Shown: piece by piece, positions 1-5,711 of the stretch
Numbering within the stretch: the first letter of the stretch is position 1
Layout of the letters: every line of letters starts with the position of its first letter
Assembly (NCBI GenBank): GCA_021828925.1
Contig: JAJZCT010000253.1
Location: 1 to 5,711 of the forward strand
DNA length: 5,711 nt
DNA from: Planctomycetota bacterium
Lineage (GTDB): Bacteria; Planctomycetota; Phycisphaerae; WQYP01
Reading direction: 5' to 3'
Program-made: the position numbers and the translations under genes
Notes under the pieces: model-generated
What the model saw: only the letters and a program-made list of their open reading frames with translations
Databases searched by the model: none
Told to the model about the DNA's origin: nothing

Positions 1-1082
1 GCAAGGGTTATGAACACATTATCAACGCACTGAAACGTCATCTTCCCGGCGCGCGAATTGTGCTTATTGCGCCATCGCCTTTCGATGATGTAACGTCTCC
101 GCCACAATTTGCGGGCGGCTACAACGCGGTTCTGATCCGCTATGGCCAATTTGTAAAAAGCTTGGCGGCCAAATATCACTTGGGATATGTGAATTTCAAT
201 AAACCACTGGTGAAAGTGTTGCAGCAAGCGGAAAAGATTAACCCACAATTGGCACAACACATTATTCCCCAGCGGGTACATCCTGCTGCCAATGGCCAAT
301 TGGTTATGGCCGAAGCGCTGCTGAAGGCATGGAACGCCCCGGCGATTGTTACGGCGGTGGATATTAATGTCCGTGCCAAGTCAGTTCTCCAATCCGTTAA
401 TACCACGGTGTTGGCACTCGGCGAGGCAAAAGGCACCGTTTCATGGATACAGAAGGATCAGGCACTGCCTTTACCCATCATGGATTTACATGAAAACTGG
501 CCTCAGTTTCCACCAATTTTGGCACCCGTTGGGCCACCTTTTGGAGCGTTTTCCCGATCACTGTGGAAACCTCCGACGCCCAACTGGAAGTACACCAATC
601 CTGTTACGGCAATGGTCGTGAAGTTGTGTGGATTTTATCGCAACCTGGATTCTGAGACGTTGCGGGTGAAAGGGCTGGCCGCCTCGCGATATACGTTGAA
701 AATTAATGGTCATAGGGTTGGTGTGTTTTCCAAACAGCAGTTGGCGGCGGGGATCAATCTGGCCCGCTATGACACACCCATGATGACCCAAGCCTATCGT
801 GTGTTGCGACGGATATGGCGTGAAACGCAAACGCGATTTTATATATGGCGGTTTATACAATTGCCGCTCGGGAAATACCAAGCCAGCGAGTCTTGGGTCA
901 CGAAGGCAATCGGTGGGCCGTTCGTTGAGCTTCCGCAGGGGAAATCTAAACATGTGGCGAAGGCGCGGCGGACACTTTTCGCGTCGCTTTATAAGAATCT
1001 CTTCAAGGTCGTGGCCGCTCGAGTGTACGCATTGGCCGTGCCAGTATCACACACATTTGAACTCGTACCCGGCGGCGGATGA
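1..1082 (+). CDS. SGNH/GDSL-type hydrolase, 3' part (5' end outside window)
   Basis: The reading frame is open from the window edge (first full codon at base 3) to the TGA at 1080-1082, so the start and the Ser (block I) region are missing. About 359 residues are visible. Strand-plus-motif segments ARIVLIAPSPFDD and YNAVLIRYGQF, followed by a QRVHPAANGQLVMAEALL block, match the C-terminal half of SGNH-hydrolase (lipase/acylhydrolase) domains, where block V is normally DxVHP. The His (279-281) is present, but the Asp three residues before it is Gln (CAG, 270-272). After the SGNH domain comes a roughly 240-residue extension with YTLKINGHRVGVFS and QLAAGINLARYDTPM, which I recognise from secreted SGNH proteins of planctomycete-type genomes. 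SGNH family members include carbohydrate acetylesterases, so deacetylation of a rhamnose-containing glycan is a reasonable inference next to a rhamnosidase. Substrate is unknown, and activity is uncertain because of the Gln. It is probably co-transcribed with the downstream genes. Confidence 0.5.
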   Translation, partial: KGYEHIINALKRHLPGARIVLIAPSPFDDVTSPPQFAGGYNAVLIRYGQFVKSLAAKYHLGYVNFNKPLVKVLQQAEKINPQLAQHIIPQRVHPAANGQLVMAEALLKAWNAPAIVTAVDINVRAKSVLQSVNTTVLALGEAKGTVSWIQKDQALPLPIMDLHENWPQFPPILAPVGPPFGAFSRSLWKPPTPNWKYTNPVTAMVVKLCGFYRNLDSETLRVKGLAASRYTLKINGHRVGVFSKQQLAAGINLARYDTPMMTQAYRVLRRIWRETQTRFYIWRFIQLPLGKYQASESWVTKAIGGPFVELPQGKSKHVAKARRTLFASLYKNLFKVVAARVYALAVPVSHTFELVPGGG

Positions 1083-1165
1083 TTAGTCGGAAACATCGTA
1101 GCGCACGGTCGGTTATCCGGATCAGCGAGGATGATCATAATTGCAGTTTTTATTGGAGACGTTTA
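1083..1165 (+). other. Short intergenic spacer upstream of the rhamnosidase
   Basis: These 83 bp separate the hydrolase stop from the preferred rhamnosidase start. They contain an imperfect palindrome CGGTTATCCG (1110-1119), an 8-bp palindrome ATGATCAT (1131-1138) and the ribosome binding site. They also stay open in the rhamnosidase frame back to ATG 1079. I see no clear promoter or terminator, which fits read-through transcription from the hydrolase gene. Confidence 0.4.
1155..1159 (+). promoter_or_regulatory. Ribosome binding site of the rhamnosidase gene
   Basis: GGAGA lies 6 bases upstream of the ATG at 1166. This is the clearest Shine-Dalgarno-like match near the 5' end of the gene. 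It favours 1166 over the in-frame ATG at 1079, which is preceded only by a GGCGGCG run that matches the anti-SD sequence poorly. Confidence 0.65.
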
Positions 1166-4132
1166 ATGATCTCATGTTCGGTACGAAGACTGGTGTTCTC
1201 GCCGGTCCGTGTTTGCACTTTGCTAATCGCGTTTGCGCTGTGTGTCTGCGGCAAGGATTGTGCTGCGGCGGCGAGTTCACAGTCCGTGCTCATGGCTCAA
1301 ATTCCGCTGATGGATCGCCTCAGGCCGGTGTTGTCGAACCATAAAGGGATAATCAACGCACCGAGCCGGCTGCGTTGCCAATGGCTGCGCGATCCACTGG
1401 GCGTACAGCAATCGCATCCGCGTTTGACGTGGATGCCGCCGCAACGAGATACATTGCGGCACGAAGCGGCCTATCAGATTCAGGTAGCCAAATCGCCATC
1501 GGACCTTGGCGGCGGGCATGATCTGATCTGGGATTCCCGCAAGGTGGTGGAGAATCCGGATTTTCTGCCGCAATATAACGGCCCGACATTTAAGCCGTAT
1601 ACGCATTATTACTGGCGCGTGCGGGTATGGAGCCGTTCGGGTTGGCAATCACAATGGAGCCGCGTGGCTACTTGGATGACCGGGCCTTTGAAGGTCAGCG
1701 ATTGGAGGGGAAGTTGGATCAGTTATCGGCATAAAATTAGCAATTCTTTCTACACCACGCCACATAACGCCTATTACGGCTTGCCGTTGCCGAAGAAGAT
1801 TTTCCATAAAAGTTGGATTCAAAAAGAGCCGTGTCCGATTTTTCGCAAGGTATTTCGCGTGCCAGCGAACTTGCGCCACGCTTACATGTACATATCCGGT
1901 TTGGGTTATTGGAAGGTGCTGGTCAACGGTCACGCGGTTGGTCCGGGCGTGCTTTATTCCACGATGTACGATTATTCCAAAGCTGTGCCATATCAAAGCT
2001 TTGATGTGAAATCGTTGCTGCGCAAGGGGAAACGCAATGTCGTCTCGATTGCATTGGGCAACGGCTGGTACAACATCATGGAACGCGATGTATGGGGCTT
2101 CCAGAATGCCTTCTGGCGGGCGTGGCCGCGCGCCCGGATGAACCTGCGGCTTCAAACACCGGATGGGAAAGCAAAATGGCTCGTCACCAACAACACCTGG
2201 CAGGCCGCGGATGGGCCGCGTCTGGCCGATGGGGTCTACAATGGCGAAGTATATGACGCGGCGCTGAAAATACATGGCTGGAACAATCCGGATCGTGCCA
2301 TGGCCAGGCTTGCCCATGCCAAAATCGTGAAAGCGCCACCGGGCCGCCTCACATCGCAGCTCATGCCGCCATGCGAAGTCGTGCAACGCCTGGCTCCGGT
2401 ATCCATAACCGAGCCGCAACCGCATGTGTTCGTGGTTAAATTCCCCCAGAATATGTCAGGGTGGGTGACGCTTACGGCAAAGGGTAAACCCGGCGTGCCG
2501 GTGGTGCTGCGCTATGGAGAGCGGCTGTTTTCCAACGGTCTGGTCAATCGTCAGACGATTGCATTGTTTACCTTCACCGGTTCATTCCAGACGGATACCA
2601 TTATTCCCGCCAATAATAAGCCGTTCACGTACCATCCGAATTTTGCGTACAACGGTTTTCAATACGTGCAGATCAACGGACTGGAATCCAAGAAAGATAT
2701 CATCCGTATTCTGGCGGATTTTATTCACACGGCGTTTCACCGTTCCGGCGTATTCTGGTGTTCCAATGAACTGCTGGATGCCATCGCGGACGCCACCAAC
2801 CGCAGCTACTGTTCCAATTTTATGGGCTATCCCACGGATTGCCCGACCCGTGAGAAACAGGGCTGGACCGGTGACGCGTGGCTGGCTTCGGTGCAGGGTA
2901 TGATGACCTTTGCCAATCAGTTGGGTTATGCCAAATGGCTCAATGATTTCGCGGACACGCAGTATCCCGACGGCCGGCTGCGGGTGATTATACCGGATCC
3001 GGATGGTTGGGATTGGCCGCCTGGCGCTGAGGGCGGCAAATATCCTGATCCGGACTACGAAAGCGCCTATGAATTTATCACATGGAATCAATACCGCTAT
3101 TACGGCGACGGCACGGTTATTTCTTTGCACTATCGTGGTATTAAGCGGTATTTCAATTATGCCCTCTCCCGGACCAACTACAACATTCTCCCGACGCACG
3201 CTGGTATCGGAGGTTGGGCAAGTTCCAGCAGGTACGTTCTGCCTGCTTCGTTTACGTCCACTTGTGCTCTTTACCACGATGCGGTCCTCTTGGCTCGTAT
3301 GGCCGCTATATTGCATAAAAACCGAGATGTGAAAATATTTACCGCCAATGCGGCCGGCATCCGCGCGGCCTTTAACCGGCGTTTTTACAAGGGGCACGGC
3401 GTGTATGCCAATGGAGGACAATCCGCCGAAGCAATGGCCCTGTATTATGATGTGGCTCGGAAGAACCAATACGCTGCGGTCTTGCGTTGCCTGATTCGGA
3501 ACATCCACGCTCATCACGACCACTTGGACGTTGGCATATTCGGAGATAAATGTCTTTTCCGAGTTTTAAGCCGGTATGGACACACCGATTTGGCGTATCG
3601 CATCGCCACCCAAACCACGTATCCCAGCTATGGCCAATGGATATTGCATGGTGCCACCACGCTTTGGGAGGGCTGGGGAACGAAGGCCGTGCCGCCGGGC
3701 CAGCCGGGCCCGGCGTCCATGGATCACATCATGTTCGGCGATATTCTCGGCTGGATGTACAACGATCTGGCTGGGATAAAGCCGGATTGGCGATCACCGG
3801 GCTTCCGCACAGTATTGATTGATCCCCATCCGATTCGCGCATTGCCTTGGGCGGGTGCGGCACATGACAGCCGGTTTGGACCGATTGTCAGCCGCTGGCA
3901 CTGGCATGGCCGACTATTAAACATTGATGTCGCAATTCCTCCGGCTACGGCCGCCATTGTAACATTGCCTGCGGCCAGTCAATCAACGATCCGGTGCAAC
4001 GGTCTGCGATTAAGCAACCGAACACCCGGGGTTGAAAGCGTTACTCGATCGGTCGTGAAAAGTGGTGCGATAGTCATAAGAATCGCACCTGGCCGATATG
4101 ATTTCAGTTACACACCGCATGGAACGTTGTAA
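1166..4132 (+). CDS. Exported alpha-L-rhamnosidase, glycoside hydrolase family 78
   Basis: This 988-residue enzyme should hydrolyse terminal alpha-L-rhamnosyl residues with inversion of configuration. From ATG 1166 it opens with a signal peptide: RR at residues 7-8, a hydrophobic core around 15-30 and an AAAAS cleavage region near 33-37. Approximate domains are an N-terminal Ig-like module at 70-172, a rhamnosidase N beta-sandwich at 223-386 (YISGLGYWKVLVNG), a second beta domain at 416-516 (NMSGWVTL), an (alpha/alpha)6 catalytic domain at 523-876 and a C-terminal beta-sandwich at 878-956 (AHDSRFGPIVSRWHW). The catalytic signature DCPTREKQGWTGD supplies D558, E563 and D570, with the same spacing as D567/E572/D579 of Bacillus RhaB. 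The GATTLWEGW motif supplies E835 (RhaB E841), the expected general base. No catalytic residue is missing. An in-frame ATG at 1079 would add 29 polar residues ahead of the signal peptide, so I prefer 1166. The permease gene follows 30 bp downstream. Confidence 0.95.
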   Translation: MISCSVRRLVFSPVRVCTLLIAFALCVCGKDCAAAASSQSVLMAQIPLMDRLRPVLSNHKGIINAPSRLRCQWLRDPLGVQQSHPRLTWMPPQRDTLRHEAAYQIQVAKSPSDLGGGHDLIWDSRKVVENPDFLPQYNGPTFKPYTHYYWRVRVWSRSGWQSQWSRVATWMTGPLKVSDWRGSWISYRHKISNSFYTTPHNAYYGLPLPKKIFHKSWIQKEPCPIFRKVFRVPANLRHAYMYISGLGYWKVLVNGHAVGPGVLYSTMYDYSKAVPYQSFDVKSLLRKGKRNVVSIALGNGWYNIMERDVWGFQNAFWRAWPRARMNLRLQTPDGKAKWLVTNNTWQAADGPRLADGVYNGEVYDAALKIHGWNNPDRAMARLAHAKIVKAPPGRLTSQLMPPCEVVQRLAPVSITEPQPHVFVVKFPQNMSGWVTLTAKGKPGVPVVLRYGERLFSNGLVNRQTIALFTFTGSFQTDTIIPANNKPFTYHPNFAYNGFQYVQINGLESKKDIIRILADFIHTAFHRSGVFWCSNELLDAIADATNRSYCSNFMGYPTDCPTREKQGWTGDAWLASVQGMMTFANQLGYAKWLNDFADTQYPDGRLRVIIPDPDGWDWPPGAEGGKYPDPDYESAYEFITWNQYRYYGDGTVISLHYRGIKRYFNYALSRTNYNILPTHAGIGGWASSSRYVLPASFTSTCALYHDAVLLARMAAILHKNRDVKIFTANAAGIRAAFNRRFYKGHGVYANGGQSAEAMALYYDVARKNQYAAVLRCLIRNIHAHHDHLDVGIFGDKCLFRVLSRYGHTDLAYRIATQTTYPSYGQWILHGATTLWEGWGTKAVPPGQPGPASMDHIMFGDILGWMYNDLAGIKPDWRSPGFRTVLIDPHPIRALPWAGAAHDSRFGPIVSRWHWHGRLLNIDVAIPPATAAIVTLPAASQSTIRCNGLRLSNRTPGVESVTRSVVKSGAIVIRIAPGRYDFSYTPHGTL

Positions 4133-4162
4133 ACAGGTAATTCGGATTCGGCGGACCATTGA

Positions 4163-5530
4163 ATGAATAAATTTAAAAACTTGTTTCGCACGCCCGATGG
4201 GGTTAACCACTGGCTGACCTTTGCGCTGGTCACCAGTCTGTTTCTGCTTTGGGGCGCGTTTGGCGGGATGATTGATGTGCTTAACAAGCACTTTCAGGAT
4301 TCATTGGGCGTGAGCAAAGCCCAATCCGCGCTGGTTCAGGGTTCATGGTATGGAGCCTATTGCCTTATGGCGTTGCCTTCGGGCTGGGTGGCCCGCCGAT
4401 TCGGTTATCGCGGAGGAATTCTTACCGGACTTACATTGGCCCTGGTCGGATCACTGTTGTTTATCCCGGCGGTGCGAATTCATGGTTCGCAAGCGGTGAT
4501 GTTTGCGGCGTTTCTCCTGGCGCTGTTTGTGGTGGGGGCCGGCATGAGTTTTCTGGAGACCGTATGCAACCCCTACACCACCGTGTTGGGACCGGTGGAT
4601 AGTGCCGTTTCACGCATCAACTTGGCGCAGAGCTGCAATGCGGTGGGCTGGATGGTCGGCCCCATTATCATCAGCGCCTTTATCATGTCCAAAAGCGGCG
4701 TGGCCAATACCAGCAATGCGTCGCTGTATCTTCCCTATCTATTTCTGGCCGGGATAGTGGCTATTTTGGCCGTCGCATTTATCGTCGCACCCGTGCCGGA
4801 TATTCACGCGACACAAGAGGTCAAAACCGGCACGCAAAGCGATGGCCGGGAACGACCGCTATATAAGGAATGGCACTTTGTACTTGGGGTCGCTGCGCAG
4901 TTTTGCTACGTCGCAGCGCAGACCGGGATATTCAGCTTTTTCATCAATTACGTGCGGGATCACCGTTATTCCCCCGCCTTTCCGGTGTGGCTGGCAATGC
5001 TATTACCGCAGGCCATGACATTCCATCATGGCGGCGTGTGGCATATTACCGAGTACGGCGCGGGGATTATGCTGTCGGTGGCATTTGGATTTCTGGCCAT
5101 TGGACGCTTTTCGGGCAGCGGCATTGTTCGCTTTATTAAGCCGCACCTGACGCTGGGTGCGTATGCCTTGGCTAATGTGGCCATGATGATGCTGGTTTAT
5201 CTGAATCTCGGATGGCCCTCCATCATCGCACTGATATTGAGCTTTTTATTTATGTCCATCATGTGGCCCACCATCTTTGCCCTCGCTATCCGGGGTTTGG
5301 GCGAGAAAACTAAACTGGCATCCGGTTATGTTGTCATGTCCATTGCCGGCGGGGCCATTATGCCGATGTTCATGGGCTGGTTAGCCGACCGTTATTCCAT
5401 GCGTGTTGGTTTTATGATGCCACTGGGGTGTTTCGTGGCCATCATGGCGTACGGATTTTTCTGGCAGCGGCTGTTTGCCGGTGATATGGATGTTGTGGCC
5501 AATGCCCCTATGGAGAACGGCCATGGCTGA
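4163..5530 (+). CDS. FucP-like sugar:H+ symporter (MFS, FHS family), probable L-rhamnose importer
   Basis: This 455-residue protein has about 12 hydrophobic segments (roughly 18-38, 57-77, 84-104, 110-133, 153-174, 188-210, 236-260, 296-317, 329-347, 351-373, 384-405, 412-433), as in the major facilitator superfamily. FHS (fucose:H+ symporter) hallmarks are clear: FLLWGAFGGMIDVL in TM1, GWVARRFGYRGG after TM2, SFLETVCNPYTTVLGP in TM4 and RINLAQSCNAVG in TM5. D38 and E132 occupy the positions of E. coli FucP Asp46 and Glu135, which are needed for proton coupling and sugar binding. Q156 and N159 match FucP Gln159 and Asn162. The loop between TM7 and TM8 (about 267-295) looks some two dozen residues longer than in FucP. 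Known family substrates are fucose, glucose/galactose and related sugars. L-rhamnose is inferred from the flanking rhamnosidase and isomerase. The start at 4163 has only a weak purine-rich GGCGGA upstream. Confidence 0.92.
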   Translation: MNKFKNLFRTPDGVNHWLTFALVTSLFLLWGAFGGMIDVLNKHFQDSLGVSKAQSALVQGSWYGAYCLMALPSGWVARRFGYRGGILTGLTLALVGSLLFIPAVRIHGSQAVMFAAFLLALFVVGAGMSFLETVCNPYTTVLGPVDSAVSRINLAQSCNAVGWMVGPIIISAFIMSKSGVANTSNASLYLPYLFLAGIVAILAVAFIVAPVPDIHATQEVKTGTQSDGRERPLYKEWHFVLGVAAQFCYVAAQTGIFSFFINYVRDHRYSPAFPVWLAMLLPQAMTFHHGGVWHITEYGAGIMLSVAFGFLAIGRFSGSGIVRFIKPHLTLGAYALANVAMMMLVYLNLGWPSIIALILSFLFMSIMWPTIFALAIRGLGEKTKLASGYVVMSIAGGAIMPMFMGWLADRYSMRVGFMMPLGCFVAIMAYGFFWQRLFAGDMDVVANAPMENGHG

Positions 5531-5589
5531 ACATTAAATGCGTCGGTTATCGGGCCGCCCCGGATGGCAATAGGTGTGTAATGGTCAAA

Positions 5590-5597
5590 TGTATACA
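5590..5597. promoter_or_regulatory. Possible operator half-sites: TGTATACA palindrome
   Basis: A perfect 8-bp palindrome lies 39 bp before the isomerase start, in AT-rich DNA. GTATAC-centred palindromes are bound by some GntR-family sugar-acid regulators (for example UxuR/ExuR sites). An 8-bp palindrome is also common by chance, so this is only a candidate. Confidence 0.2.
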
Positions 5598-5624
5598 GTG
5601 TTGAATGTTATTTAAATTTAAGCA

Positions 5625-5629
5625 AAGGA
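5625..5629 (+). promoter_or_regulatory. Ribosome binding site of the isomerase gene
   Basis: AAGGA sits 7 bases upstream of the ATG at 5637. It supports that ATG as the true start. Confidence 0.7.
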
Positions 5630-5636
5630 TATTGTA

Positions 5637-5711
5637 ATGACGGCTTCTAAGGATCATTTGTTTCCCCTACTCGACAAATTCAAGATTGAGCTACCCTCAT
5701 GGGGTTTTGCG
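5637..5711 (+). CDS. rhaI: L-rhamnose isomerase, RhaI type (5' fragment, runs off window)
   Basis: Only the first 25 codons are in the window, beginning with MTASKDHLFPLLDKFKIELP and continuing SWGFA to the edge. The KIELPSWGFA stretch matches the N-terminal signature of the TIM-barrel L-rhamnose isomerase family (the Pseudomonas stutzeri L-RhI/RhaI type, distinct from E. coli RhaA), where a [KR]IE[LV]PSW.F segment precedes a GNSGTRF-like motif. The enzyme is a cytoplasmic, metal-dependent aldose-ketose isomerase that converts L-rhamnose to L-rhamnulose. Its position directly after a rhamnosidase and a sugar permease fits this. A well-placed AAGGA supports the start codon. The call depends on about 10 diagnostic residues, so another sugar isomerase of the same fold remains possible. 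Rhamnulose kinase and aldolase genes would be expected further downstream. Confidence 0.75.
   Translation, partial: MTASKDHLFPLLDKFKIELPSWGFA

Larger units (their letters stand above)
5531..5636 (+). other. Intergenic region between permease and isomerase genes
   Basis: This 106-bp gap is the longest non-coding stretch. Its first half holds a short GC hairpin (CGGG 5551-5554 pairing with CCCG 5559-5562) without a following T run, so it is not a convincing intrinsic terminator. The second half is AT-rich, with an 8-bp palindrome TGTATACA (5590-5597) and overlapping palindromes ATTTAAAT/TAAATTTA (5610-5620). I could not find a well-spaced -35/-10 pair. An internal regulatory site is possible but not shown. 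Confidence 0.4.

Noticed and set aside
346..621. Alternative plus-strand open frame inside the SGNH hydrolase
   Set aside because: It is out of frame with a clearly conserved protein and shows no motif of its own.
1131..1138. ATGATCAT palindrome considered as an operator
   Set aside because: Eight-base palindromes are common by chance, there is no second copy, and it overlaps no identifiable promoter.
1649..2425. A 258-codon minus-strand open frame
   Set aside because: It is antisense to conserved rhamnosidase beta domains, with no family resemblance and no supporting start signal.
2582..3523. A 313-codon open frame on the minus strand inside the rhamnosidase gene
   Set aside because: It lies opposite the conserved GH78 catalytic domain, its translation has no recognisable domain, and it is explained by codon bias of the real gene.
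3693..3715. Strong GC hairpin (8-bp stem CGCCGGGC/GCCCGGCG, 7-base loop) inside the rhamnosidase gene
   Set aside because: It encodes a Pro/Gly-rich stretch (PPGQPGP), has no T run, and is best explained by repeated Pro and Gly codons rather than a terminator or attenuator.
5551..5562. Hairpin after the permease gene considered as an intrinsic terminator
   Set aside because: The stem is only 4 bp and no U tract follows; the next bases are GATGGCAA.
1..5711. Search for tRNA, CRISPR repeats, insertion sequence ends and inverted repeats
   Set aside because: No regular direct repeats, cloverleaf-like segments, transposase motifs or long terminal inverted repeats were seen by eye.

Overview
The window is a compact, all-plus-strand carbohydrate-utilisation segment with four genes: the 3' part of an SGNH/GDSL-type hydrolase (1-1082), a complete exported GH78 alpha-L-rhamnosidase (1166-4132), a complete FucP-like (FHS family) sugar:proton symporter (4163-5530), and the first 25 codons of an L-rhamnose isomerase of the TIM-barrel RhaI type (from 5637). 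Intergenic gaps are 83, 30 and 106 bp. No gene lies on the minus strand, and I see no RNA gene, mobile element or CRISPR array.

Read in order, the genes describe one pathway. Outside the cytoplasm, an esterase-like SGNH protein may trim a rhamnose-containing glycan and the rhamnosidase releases terminal L-rhamnose. The permease then imports the free sugar, and the isomerase converts L-rhamnose to L-rhamnulose. The kinase and aldolase steps would be expected downstream of the window. The rhamnose assignment rests on the two enzymes; for the transporter it is inferred from context.

The organism is probably a bacterium of the Planctomycetes/Verrucomicrobia (PVC) kind. The C-terminal half of the SGNH protein, with its NGHRVG and QLAAGINLA motifs, resembles proteins I associate with planctomycete, verrucomicrobial and acidobacterial genomes. 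The mixed base composition (about half GC by eye) and the large GH78 enzyme beside an FHS permease fit that view. This is recognition from memory, not a phylogenetic result.

The main oddities are a catalytic-Asp to Gln replacement in the SGNH block V motif, an ambiguous rhamnosidase start (an ATGA overlap upstream versus a better start with a clear ribosome binding site and signal peptide), an extended TM7-TM8 loop in the permease, and a 10-bp word shared by two intergenic regions. I found no wholly new system. The window looks like a well-formed rhamnose utilisation locus with some unusual details.
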